Positions 18,251 through 25,767 of a stretch of 64,000 bases of DNA are shown here, one piece after another. The position numbers and the translations under genes were made by a program. The DNA is taken from positions 48,176-112,175 of the forward strand of contig NZ_JAKWBF010000016.1 in NCBI RefSeq assembly GCF_022513585.1. Reading direction: 5' to 3'. The notes below the pieces were generated by a model. That model was not told where the DNA came from. It did not search any database and saw nothing but the letters and a program-made list of their open reading frames with translations. Position 1 is the stretch's first letter, and every line of letters starts with the position of its first letter. The stretch is from Gordonia gummivorans (lineage in GTDB: Bacteria > Actinomycetota > Actinomycetes > Mycobacteriales > Mycobacteriaceae).

Positions 18251-18298
18251 GTTGTGGCGTCTCTATCCCCTACCGCAGGCCAGGTGCGAACCCTCCTC

Positions 18299-18462
18299 CG
18301 CTGCCTGAGGTGCGACGAGCCCTTGCGAGGAGCCTCGAAGGCCTGGCGACGTCATCTCACCAGGCCCTTCGAGGCTCGTCGACTTCGAGACGCTCCATGC
18401 TCGTACCTCGCAATGGGGCTCCTCAGCCCGGCGGCTTGCGCTCCTCGCACCTCAGGGAGCGG
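18299..18462. repeat. Dispersed family A copy 2 (imperfect)
   Basis: The left end CTGCCTGAGGTGCGA and the right end CGCACCTCAGGGAGCGG are the family A outer arms. The inner part GAGCCTCGAAGGCCTGG with CCAGGCCCTTCGAGGCTCG matches the inner arms, with one base lost in the left arm. Extra sequence lies between the inner and outer right arms. It occupies most of the 319-bp gap between cspA and hiuH, which holds no gene. Confidence 0.85.
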
Positions 18463-18509
18463 AAGTTGGGGCACCTCAAGGTGGAGCGGAAGTGGGGCAC
18501 CTCAAGGTC
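18457..18509 (+). repeat. Two tandem 26-27 bp units next to family A copy 2
   Basis: Units at 18457-18483 and 18484-18509 share GAGCGGAAGT, then GGGGCACCTCAAGGT, and differ by one inserted T and the last base. The unit uses the GAGCGGAAG end of the family A arm, so it looks like a local duplication of that repeat. Confidence 0.8.
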
Positions 18510-18519
18510 GAGCGGGAGA

Positions 18520-18846
18520 TCAACTACCCCGATACGTCGAGTACGAGTACGGGCTGAGTAGAACCGGCACATGGTAGTGCCGATCCGGATCGTCGACCTC
18601 GAAACAGATGTCGATCTCCGGATAGAAGCCGTTGATGTCGTTGTCGGCGAACCATTCTCCGGTGTCGAAGACGAGGTGGTAGATCCCCGGCACCAGCGGA
18701 TCGGTGTTGACCTGACCGATACGTCCGTCGGAATCCGTACTGCCCGAGGCCAACTCGGTACCGCTCGCGTCCTGCAGGGCGACCGCCACCCCGACCGCCG
18801 GAGAGCCGGACACCGCGTCGAGGACGTGCGTGGACAACCCGGTCAT
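18520..18846 (-). CDS. hiuH: 5-Hydroxyisourate hydrolase (transthyretin-like)
   Basis: Hydrolyses 5-hydroxyisourate, the uricase product, to OHCU. The 108-residue length is right for the family. The signatures are the N-terminal LSTHVLDAVSGSPA with its active-site histidine, and the C-terminal HYHVPVLLSPYSYSTYRGS carrying the diagnostic YRGS ending. The start is ATG 18846, overlapping the uraD stop by one base (TGATG), so the two are co-translated. It is the last gene of a minus-strand urate-degradation operon. Confidence 0.95.
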   Translation of the reverse strand: MTGLSTHVLDAVSGSPAVGVAVALQDASGTELASGSTDSDGRIGQVNTDPLVPGIYHLVFDTGEWFADNDINGFYPEIDICFEVDDPDRHYHVPVLLSPYSYSTYRGS

Positions 18847-19376
18847 CAGCCCGCCTTCTCGTCGGCGAATTGTCCGGCCGGTGCCAGCATCCGAATCAGC
18901 CTGCTGCGGTTGATCTTCGCGAGCTCCATGCGCAGCACGCGTCGTTCGGTGTCGGCGTCGTTGCGGATGCGTTCCTTGAGGATCGCGAGTAGTTCGTCGG
19001 CCGGGCGTCCGTTGGCGAAGACCAGGTAGACGTGGCCGAACTTGTCGTCGTAGGCCTTGTTCAGATCCTTCAGCTCGGTCAGCACGGCCGGGTCGGCGCC
19101 CGATACCCCGCTCTGCTCCCGCTGCGACGACGGGTTGTCGGGCCGGTCCCCGATGCGGGGATGGCCCGACAACGCCTCGTCGAGGTCGGCGTCGGTCAGC
19201 TCGGCGAGAATCAGATCCGCGTACTCGAGCAGTGCTTCCTCGTCGGCGAACGGACGTGCCCGGGCAACCCGAAGGGCCCAGATCGACGAGCTGCAGCACT
19301 CGTAGAGCGTGCTGATCGCCTGCCGTTCGCTGAGCTCGTTGAAACTCTCGAGCCCACGCCAATCCACCCGTCGCAT
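18846..19376 (-). CDS. uraD: 2-Oxo-4-hydroxy-4-carboxy-5-ureidoimidazoline (OHCU) decarboxylase
   Basis: Decarboxylates OHCU to (S)-allantoin, the step after HIU hydrolase. The protein is 176 residues. The catalytic set looks intact: His72 in GHPRIGD, and Ser84, Glu87 and Gln88 in SQREQSG. FGHVYLVFANGRPADELL matches the family's FGF-like substrate loop. It sits 9 bp after the permease-fusion gene and overlaps hiuH, so it is mid-operon. A second, degenerate copy of this domain is fused to the permease just upstream. The uricase expected in this pathway is not in the window. Confidence 0.94.
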   Translation of the reverse strand: MRRVDWRGLESFNELSERQAISTLYECCSSSIWALRVARARPFADEEALLEYADLILAELTDADLDEALSGHPRIGDRPDNPSSQREQSGVSGADPAVLTELKDLNKAYDDKFGHVYLVFANGRPADELLAILKERIRNDADTERRVLRMELAKINRSRLIRMLAPAGQFADEKAG

Positions 19377-19385
19377 ACCCCTACC

Positions 19386-21389
19386 CTAAGAGAGTTCGGG
19401 CTGGCGGCTGAATCGGGCCGAGGTGATCGGATTGGCGTCGGCGACGAGATCATCGAAGCGGTAGTTGGCGATCTTCGCGATCTCGATGAGCGCAAAGGAC
19501 TTCTCCGACGTCTCGGAGTTGTCCATGCGTGCCCAGCCGTTGCGCAGCACGCGGTCGTAGCGTTCGGTCTCGCGGGCACAGATCACCAGCGGGAACCCGA
19601 AGTGCTCGCGGTAGGCCGACGCGAGGTTCACCACGTTCTCGTGTTCGGTTTCCTCCAGGTGCGAGAGACCCTTGTGGTCGACCGCGATGAGCTCGCCGGT
19701 GTCCTCGTCCTCGGCGCCGAGGTCGGGGAAGGCCTGGATGAGCTGCATGTGCTGGTCGTCGCTGCCGGTGAGCATCGCTTCCTGGAACGCGCTGCGCAGA
19801 TCGTGGACATCCTCGAACGGCCGCTGTTCGAAGGCGCGGTCGAGCACCCAGTCGACGTTCTGCACCACGCCACCGAAGGTCGCGCGGAACTGCTCGATCG
19901 ACATCGCGTTGACCTCGTCCAGGGTGATCGCACCGCCGCCGGCAACCGCCGGGCCCTTGCGTCCGATGTGGAAGAACAAGAGGTTCAACAGGATTGCGCT
20001 GATCGCGCCCATGGTGATGCCGGTGGAGAAGGGTATCTGTAGGAAGATGTTGGGCATCGCCTGGTCCACGCCGGGCAGTGCGGGCACCTCGATCGGGGTG
20101 CCGTCCTTGGCCATCACGGTGGTGGGGGGCGAGGACTGCGAGTGCTCGACGTAGAGGGCGATGGCCAGCGACGTCGCCGAGATGATCAGGTTGCGGTGGT
20201 CGGTGAAGTCGACGGTTGTCAGGGTCTGGATGCCGACGATCGCGACCGTCGCGAACATGATCAGCGCCGCGCCGCCGAGAACCGGTGCGGGAATGGACTC
20301 GACGACCTTGGCCAGCTTGGGCAGCACACCGAGGATGATCATGATGACTCCGGCGCAGGCGACGACCCAGCGGCTCTTGACGCCGGTCAGACGCACCAGT
20401 CCGACGTTCTCGGAGAACGCGGTGTAGGGGAACGAGTTGAACGATCCGCCGATCACGGTGGCCAGGCCGTCGGCGCGAACGGTCGCCGCGACGTCTTCCT
20501 TCTTGATGCGCTTGCCGACGATCTCGCCGGTGGCGAAGACCGAACCCGTCGATTCGACGATGACCACGAGCAGCACCACGATGAGCGACACGATCGCGAC
20601 GATGTCGAAGCGTGGCCAGCCGAAGGCGAACGGCGGGGTGAAGCCCAACCAACTCGCTTCGCCGACGCTGCTGAAACTGGCGTCACCGAGCAGCCACGCG
20701 ACGAAGGTGCCGGTCGCGAGGCCGACCAGAACGGCGATGGTGGCCATGAACCCGCGGAAGAACCGCTGCATCAACACGATCAGCAGAATCGTCCCCAGTG
20801 CGTACATGATCCAGCGCGGATTGGCGGGGTCGTGGTCGTGCGTCGCGGGGTCGGTCACCGCGTCGCCCGCGCCGATCGGCAACAGGCAGATACCGATGAT
20901 GGTGATCAGCGTGCCGGTCACGACCGCGGGCAGGAATCGGATCAGTTTGGCAAAGAACGGCGCGATCAGGAAGGTGAACACACCGGCCGCGATGACGGCG
21001 CCGTAGACGGTCTGCAGGCCGACGCGAGCCGCGTGCTCGCCGGTGCCGGCGTTGTCGTTGGCGATTTTGATGACCGGAGCCAGAGTCGCGAAGGTGATGC
21101 CCTGCAGCAGGGGTAGGCGGACGCCGATCTTCCAGAAGCCGACCGCCTGCAGCAGCGATGCGATGCCGCAGGTGAAGAGGTCGGCGGTGATCAGCATGGT
21201 CAGCGCTTCGTCGTCGAGATTGATGGCGCGCGCGATGAGCAGCGGGACGAGGACGGCGCCCGCATAGAAGGCGACGACGTGCTGGGCGCCGAGGGCGACC
21301 ATCTTGCCGAACGGCGGCACCTGGTCGACGGGATGGATGCGCTTCTTCGGCGTCTTGGGGGTGGCTGCTGGTATTGCATCCGTCGCCAT
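19386..21389 (-). CDS. NCS2 purine (urate/xanthine) permease fused to a C-terminal OHCU decarboxylase-like domain
   Basis: A 667-residue two-part protein. Residues 25-475 are a nucleobase:cation symporter-2 (UraA/PucJ-type) permease with about 14 membrane segments; the substrate region reads VESTGSVFATGEIVG and later GGSFNSFPYTAFSENVG. Residues 487-655 match OHCU decarboxylase: MSIEQFRATFGGVVQNVDWV, RPFEDVHDLRSAF, AYREHFGFPLVIC and a C-terminal helix ending IAKIANYRFDDLV. The catalytic His of the AHPDL motif is replaced: the sequence reads QAFPDLG (Phe554). The Ser-x-x-Glu-Gln set appears as Ser576-His-Leu-Glu579-Glu580. The fused domain is therefore probably not a normal decarboxylase. It heads the operon with uraD and hiuH, which points to urate as cargo. 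Confidence 0.9.
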   Translation of the reverse strand: MATDAIPAATPKTPKKRIHPVDQVPPFGKMVALGAQHVVAFYAGAVLVPLLIARAINLDDEALTMLITADLFTCGIASLLQAVGFWKIGVRLPLLQGITFATLAPVIKIANDNAGTGEHAARVGLQTVYGAVIAAGVFTFLIAPFFAKLIRFLPAVVTGTLITIIGICLLPIGAGDAVTDPATHDHDPANPRWIMYALGTILLIVLMQRFFRGFMATIAVLVGLATGTFVAWLLGDASFSSVGEASWLGFTPPFAFGWPRFDIVAIVSLIVVLLVVIVESTGSVFATGEIVGKRIKKEDVAATVRADGLATVIGGSFNSFPYTAFSENVGLVRLTGVKSRWVVACAGVIMIILGVLPKLAKVVESIPAPVLGGAALIMFATVAIVGIQTLTTVDFTDHRNLIISATSLAIALYVEHSQSSPPTTVMAKDGTPIEVPALPGVDQAMPNIFLQIPFSTGITMGAISAILLNLLFFHIGRKGPAVAGGGAITLDEVNAMSIEQFRATFGGVVQNVDWVLDRAFEQRPFEDVHDLRSAFQEAMLTGSDDQHMQLIQAFPDLGAEDEDTGELIAVDHKGLSHLEETEHENVVNLASAYREHFGFPLVICARETERYDRVLRNGWARMDNSETSEKSFALIEIAKIANYRFDDLVADANPITSARFSRQPELS

Positions 21390-21605
21390 GATGTTCTCCT
21401 GGGTCGTGCGTTTGGGGGTTGCGGCGTCTGGGGTGTGGCAGGCGAGTTCGCCCTGCCACCGGGCACGCAGGAGCGAACATCGCGATCATCGACCGGCAGC
21501 TAAATAGTGGACCCGGTGTGCGAACCTCGCTGGGTGGCGGATCGTATATTGCGACCGGGTAAAAGGTGCGGATCGGACATCGATCAGCGGTGATCGGAGG
21601 CGGCT

Positions 21606-22193
21606 GTGGGCGAGAGTGACGTGGAGGTCGGCGGACCTGTCGGACGCTCCGGAAAAGTGCTGGGTGTGGTGCTCGCCGCCGGTGCCGGCACTCGATACGG
21701 AATGCCGAAAATACTTGCTCACCAAGGGGAATGGCTGACAATCGCGGTCTCCGCGCTGCGGGACGGAGGGTGCCCGGAGGTGATGGTCGCCATGGGTGCC
21801 GCAGTGGTGTCGGCGCCGGCGGGAGCATCGGCGATCGTCGTCCCCGACTGGTCGGATGGAATGGGGTCGACGGTCGCTGCTGTGCTTCGCGCCGCACGCA
21901 ATGAGTCCGGACTGGCCGGAGTTCTTTTACATGTTGTTGACACGCCGGATGTGGGCGCGGACGTCGTTGCCCGGGTGCTCTCGGCAGCCGAAGGCCACCG
22001 CTCAGTGTTGGCACGAGCGGTATTCGACGGCCGCCCCGGGCACCCGGTCTACATCGGGATCGATCACATCGATGGCGTGCTCGCCGTGGTCGGCGGCGAG
22101 GTCGGAGCCAGGGCCTACCTACGCGACCGTGCGGATGTCGTGGACGTCGAATGTGGGGATCTCGCGACGGGGGCCGATGTCGACGTCGAATGA
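21606..22193 (+). CDS. MobA/MocA-like nucleotidyltransferase
   Basis: A 195-residue NTP transferase of the MobA-like family. The nucleotide-binding start VVLAAGAGTRYGMPK has the conserved LAAGxGxR and the lysine. LLHVVDTPDVGADVV is the metal-binding aspartate region, and GRPGHPVYIG is also typical. In this family MocA cytidylylates molybdopterin for xanthine-dehydrogenase-type enzymes. Being divergent from a purine permease-urate operon, a role in maturing a molybdenum purine hydroxylase (as for PucB) is the best inference. The start is GTG 21606. The 3' end overlaps the convergent TetR gene by 79 bp. Confidence 0.82.
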   Translation: MGESDVEVGGPVGRSGKVLGVVLAAGAGTRYGMPKILAHQGEWLTIAVSALRDGGCPEVMVAMGAAVVSAPAGASAIVVPDWSDGMGSTVAAVLRAARNESGLAGVLLHVVDTPDVGADVVARVLSAAEGHRSVLARAVFDGRPGHPVYIGIDHIDGVLAVVGGEVGARAYLRDRADVVDVECGDLATGADVDVE

Positions 22194-22819
22194 GCCGACG
22201 CGTCGTCGCCGGCGCTCTGCGGTGTCAAGACCAGCATGACGGTGTCGAGCGTCCTTGTGGCGTCCACTCTGCCGCGGTCGTGTCCGACAAGTCGGGGTTG
22301 GGTGGTCCGGAAGAACACCGAACTCAGCAGCAGGTAGGCGAGCGCACCGGCATCGGCCTCGGGATTCGCGAACCCGGCAGCCTGGGCGTCTTCGATGAAG
22401 CCGGTGATCGCGGCCAGTCCGTGCTGGGGGCCGTAGTCGTTCTCCGCCATCACTGCGTGGATGTCGGTGCGGAGGTCCGCGTCGGCCTGGGTGGCGAAGA
22501 GGACGTCGAGCCCGGATTCGAGGAAGTTGCCGACGGTCTCGGTGAAGTAGGCGATGCCGGCGCGCAGGTCGTCGAGGTTCTGCGGTGGTTCGGGCGGCAG
22601 CGTCTTGAATTGCAGCAGGGGCCGCAGCGACTCGTCGAAGACGGCCTTGATGAGCCCCTTCCGATCGCCGAAGTGATAGAAGATGGTGCCCTCGGAAATG
22701 CCCATGCGGGAGGCGATTTCGCGTGTGGTGAGACGGGCGATGCCGCGTTCGGCCAGCACTTCGACGGCGGCGGCGACGATCTCGTCGCGGCCGGTCTTCG
22801 GGGGTCGTCCTCGGCGCAT
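22115..22819 (-). CDS. TetR-family transcriptional repressor
   Basis: The N-terminus RRGRPPKTGRDEIVAAAVEVL followed by LTTREIASRMGISEGTIFYHF is a complete TetR helix-turn-helix. The rest is a ligand-binding helical domain of unknown specificity. The start used is ATG 22819; a GTG at 22831 would add four residues. The last 25 or so residues are low-complexity Ser/Thr/Arg and lie inside the 79-bp overlap with the convergent MobA-like gene, so the original stop may have been lost. It is divergent from an MFS gene with a palindrome between them, the usual self-regulating repressor-exporter layout. Confidence 0.88.
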   Translation of the reverse strand: MRRGRPPKTGRDEIVAAAVEVLAERGIARLTTREIASRMGISEGTIFYHFGDRKGLIKAVFDESLRPLLQFKTLPPEPPQNLDDLRAGIAYFTETVGNFLESGLDVLFATQADADLRTDIHAVMAENDYGPQHGLAAITGFIEDAQAAGFANPEADAGALAYLLLSSVFFRTTQPRLVGHDRGRVDATRTLDTVMLVLTPQSAGDDASAHSTSTSAPVARSPHSTSTTSARSRR

Positions 22820-22854
22820 CACACCGGCCACACTAGCTGACCTCTGTCAAGTTC

Positions 22855-22870
22855 TTGAGTGAGAACTCAA
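22855..22870. promoter_or_regulatory. Probable TetR operator
   Basis: The 16-base sequence TTGAGTGAGAACTCAA has 6-bp inverted arms (TTGAGT/ACTCAA) around GAGA. It lies between the tetR-like gene and the divergent MFS gene and is followed by the AT-rich AATATG. Confidence 0.55.
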
Positions 22871-22886
22871 AATATGTCACGCTCTA

Positions 22887-24314
22887 TTGATTTCGGTGAT
22901 CGACGCCTACGCGCTGACGCTGACCGCACTGTTGCTGACCTCGGGAACCATCGCCGACATCGTCGGTCGCAAGGTGGTGTTCGCGTCCGGCATCGTGGTG
23001 TTCACCATCGGCTCGCTGCTCTGTGGTCTTGCCCCGACGATCGAATTCCTGGTCGGCGCGCGGGCATTGCAGGGCGTCGGCGGCGCGATCATGTTCGCGA
23101 CCTCGCTGGCGCTGTTGGCGCAGGCGTTCGCGCCGAAGGAGCGGGGTGTCGCCTTCGGCGTGTTCGGTGCGGTGACCGGTGTGTCCGTTGCAGTCGGCCC
23201 GGTGCTCGGCGGCCTGCTCACCAGCGGGATCTCCTGGCACTGGATCTTCTACGTGAACATCCCGGTGGGGATCTTCGCGCTCGCGATCACGCTGTGGGGA
23301 GTCGATGAATCCAAGGCGCCGGGTGCGCATCGCATCGACTGGTTGGGGTGCGTGACGTTCAGTGCCGCGTTGGCGTTCCTGGTCTTCGGACTGATCCGGA
23401 GTCACGCTGACGGCTGGGGATCGTTGACGGCCGCTGGCTCGCTTGGCCTTGCGGCAGTGCTCCTGATCGCGTTTGTGATCGTCGAACGTGTTGTGTCCCA
23501 ACCGATGATCGACGCTTCACTACTGCGGGTACCGACCTTCAGCGGCGGACTCGTTGCGGCGTGGGCCATCTCGGCGTCGATGTTCTCGGTGCTGACCTAC
23601 CTGGTGATCTATCTGCAGTCGATCATGGGCTATTCGGCTCTCGAGGCCGGTCTCCGGTTCCTGCCGTTCTCGGGTGTGGTGTTCCTCGCGGCCGGTGTTG
23701 CGGGCCGACTGTCCGACGTGGTGCCGGTGCGCTGGCTGATCGCGCCCGGGTTCGTGCTGGTTGCGGTGGGCCTGTGGCTGCTGCGCGGCACCGATCCGAC
23801 CGGTAACTGGACACAGCTGATCCCCGGATTCGTGGTGGCCGGGATCGGCACCGGCCTGATCAATCCGCCATTGGCGTCGACGGCTGTCGGGGTGGTCGAA
23901 CAGGCCCGCGCGGGAATGGCGTCGGGCATCAACTCGACCTTCCGCCAGATCGGTATCGCCACCGGCGTCGCACTACTGGGCAGTCTGCTGGCCGCGCGCT
24001 ACTCCGACGTGGTCAGTGACGCCCTGGCCGACGGTCCGCTCGCCTCGAGGTCTCGGGAGATCGGTGACGCGCTCGCGAGTGGCGATGTCGCGCAGGTGAT
24101 GCAGGGCGTGCCCGGCCCGATGCGGGGACAGGTGCTCGCCGAAGCCGCACAGGGATATGTCGCGGGACTCGACCAGATCCTCGCCATCGCGTCGGTGACG
24201 GCCGCAGTGGCGGCGGTGGTCACCGCGGTGTTGATTCGGCAGAAGGACTTTCATCACGAGCGTGAGGGTGACTACGCCGGGACGGGCCAGGTCGCGGCAT
24301 CCCTACGATCCTGA
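22887..24314 (+). CDS. MFS exporter (DHA2 type), apparently 5'-truncated
   Basis: A 475-residue major facilitator exporter fragment. It begins, from a TTG, directly at what is normally the second membrane helix (VIDAYALTLTALLLTSG), followed by the motif-A loop ADIVGRK and motif C in FGAVTGVSVAVGPVLGG. DHA2 proteins carry about 45-50 residues before this point, with the first membrane helix and an LDxTIVNVALP-type motif. No such sequence precedes it in any frame, only the operator and about 15 bases. The nearby ATG at 22874 is in another frame and leads to a non-MFS reading. Missing helix 1 probably makes the protein non-functional, so this may be a pseudogene. The remaining frame is undamaged. 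Confidence 0.75.
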   Translation: MISVIDAYALTLTALLLTSGTIADIVGRKVVFASGIVVFTIGSLLCGLAPTIEFLVGARALQGVGGAIMFATSLALLAQAFAPKERGVAFGVFGAVTGVSVAVGPVLGGLLTSGISWHWIFYVNIPVGIFALAITLWGVDESKAPGAHRIDWLGCVTFSAALAFLVFGLIRSHADGWGSLTAAGSLGLAAVLLIAFVIVERVVSQPMIDASLLRVPTFSGGLVAAWAISASMFSVLTYLVIYLQSIMGYSALEAGLRFLPFSGVVFLAAGVAGRLSDVVPVRWLIAPGFVLVAVGLWLLRGTDPTGNWTQLIPGFVVAGIGTGLINPPLASTAVGVVEQARAGMASGINSTFRQIGIATGVALLGSLLAARYSDVVSDALADGPLASRSREIGDALASGDVAQVMQGVPGPMRGQVLAEAAQGYVAGLDQILAIASVTAAVAAVVTAVLIRQKDFHHEREGDYAGTGQVAASLRS

Positions 24315-24441
24315 CCGTTTCCGTTTCGTTGCCGTCTCGTGGTCGTTCCGGTGCACTCCGTTGCCGTGATGCGAGAGCACTTGTGCCTAGGGTGCACCAA
24401 GGGGCAGAAATCCGGGGGCCGCGAACCGTGAGGTGATGGCC

Positions 24442-25185
24442 GTGACGCGTACACATCGCGCATGGGTCGCTGCCATCGTGGTCGGGATCGCGCTGGTCGC
24501 CGGATGTGCGCGCGGTCCGGACACACCGACTGCCACGGTCACCTCGTCACACGATGCCCATGTGCCGGCAGAGTTCGACACCACCTTCCGATGGATCGCC
24601 GGGCCGGCACTCGACATGTCGAGTCCCGAGGGTACGTTTGTCCGCGCGTACGTCGAGTCCTTCGAACTCGCCAACGCCGGTGGATCTGTGCAGTGGGGTT
24701 ACCGCGGCTTCGTGCAGGCCTCGCCGTCGAACATCGACCAGATGATCCTGGCGTATCCGTCGGGTGTGTCGGCTGGACGCCACGCCGTGGGCACGGCCTT
24801 CTTCACGTCGCTGCGTCGGATCGACGGTGTCGATCGAACTCGTATTGTGCTGTGCCGCTATGGATATCGGTCTGTGCGCGACGGTGATGCGTGGGTGTCG
24901 AAGGTCGACGATCCGCACCCGGTGGAGATCGACTTCCGGCGTGAGGGTGCAACACCGCCTACCGCTGCGAGCGGCCGCTTGCGTACTCCGGAGACCGCAG
25001 TGTTCGGCGGTTGGTACACCACCCGATACGACTTCGCCGCCGTCTACCCGACCCCGACCGCCGACCAACATGCCTGTGCCGCAACGGTTCCGGACGCGTC
25101 ACTGAATCGCGGACCTGCGCGTGGCGACCAACCGTGGCCGACGATGGCTCCGAGTCCTGGATGGTCGGGTCGGTCGGTGGTGTGA
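24442..25185 (+). CDS. Secreted lipoprotein of unknown function
   Basis: A 247-residue protein with a lipoprotein signal peptide: a hydrophobic stretch ending LVAGC, with Cys22 as the lipid-modified residue. The body reads as a compact secreted domain (FVRAYVESFELA, GYRGFVQASPSN, RIVLCRYGYRSV) that I do not recognise; a paired cysteine could form a disulfide. The GTG at 24442 is preferred because GAGG lies 8 bases upstream. ATG 24436 is in frame but almost touches that site. It stands alone downstream of the truncated MFS gene and upstream of a repeat cluster. Confidence 0.7.
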   Translation: MTRTHRAWVAAIVVGIALVAGCARGPDTPTATVTSSHDAHVPAEFDTTFRWIAGPALDMSSPEGTFVRAYVESFELANAGGSVQWGYRGFVQASPSNIDQMILAYPSGVSAGRHAVGTAFFTSLRRIDGVDRTRIVLCRYGYRSVRDGDAWVSKVDDPHPVEIDFRREGATPPTAASGRLRTPETAVFGGWYTTRYDFAAVYPTPTADQHACAATVPDASLNRGPARGDQPWPTMAPSPGWSGRSVV

Positions 25186-25246
25186 AGAGTCTCGCTCCCG
25201 CTGGCTTAGCCCATCTGCTGATTGATTTCGACAAGCTCAATCCAAG

Positions 25247-25390
25247 GAGTAGCCGAGCCCCTCAGGGCGAGGCGTATCGAAATCCGGCGAGATTCCGTGT
25301 CCGCAACCCGGTTGTCGCTGACACTGCCGTCTCCCGAGGTTTCGATACGCGGCGGGCTCGCTGCGCTCGCTCGTCGCTACTCAACCAGCA
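25247..25390. repeat. Dispersed family B inverted repeat
   Basis: Two diverged arms face each other. The left arm is 25247-25286, with GAGTAGC and later GCGTATCGAAA (25273-25283). The right arm is 25336-25390, with TTTCGATACGC (25340-25350) and ending GCTACTCAACCAGCA. Similar elements with GGTTTCGATACGC and CTACTCAACCA are common between genes in Gordonia and Rhodococcus genomes. A 26-base fragment recurs at 43408-43433. Confidence 0.85.
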
Positions 25391-25417
25391 GTGGTCGGCG
25401 GCTCTTTCCGATCAGCG

Positions 25418-25681
25418 TCAGGCCGGTTCGACCGTGAGCCCGAGCGCACCCTCGGCAAACCGGGTGACGGGGCCGGTGGCGACCTCGACTGCCTCGTCGT
25501 AGCCGGAGCGGGCGCGCGCCCACAGGTGGCCCGTCTCGCCGTCGCGGGTGACACCGATCAGGGCGATCAGCTCACCGGTGGTCGGAATGCAGATGGCCCA
25601 GACGAATTCGGTTTCGCCTGCCCAATTGCGGTCGGCGGTCGAGACGTATCCGGCGGGGTCGTCTACCCCGAGATCGGACAA
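25418..25681 (-). CDS. Small protein resembling the end of a GNAT-like domain, start uncertain
   Basis: From a TTG at 25681 the product is 87 residues: SDLGVDDPAGYV, then WAICIPTTGELIALIGV, and ending RFAEGALGLTVEPA. The frame continues open upstream with protein-like sequence (EINAGTWYLRALRADDRIS) back to the accA3 stop at 25768, but without a good start codon. The true product is therefore probably about 115 residues, possibly with a weak start near 25760. The TGELIALIGV and FAEGALGL pieces recall an acetyltransferase core, but the protein is short for that family. It is directly downstream of accA3 and probably co-transcribed with it. Function is unknown. Confidence 0.55.
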   Translation of the reverse strand: MSDLGVDDPAGYVSTADRNWAGETEFVWAICIPTTGELIALIGVTRDGETGHLWARARSGYDEAVEVATGPVTRFAEGALGLTVEPA

Positions 25682-25767
25682 CGCCGGGACATCGGATATC
25701 CGGTCGTCCGCACGAAGCGCACGCAGATACCAGGTCCCGGCGTTGATCTCGACTGCTTGCAGCGTTA

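Noticed and set aside
20142..21116. 324-residue plus-strand reading with many Asp and Gly
   Set aside because: It is antisense to the purine permease, whose membrane segments and motifs are clear on the other strand.
22874..23308. ATG-started reading at 22874 as the true MFS start
   Set aside because: It is in a different frame and gives an Arg-rich sequence without membrane segments.
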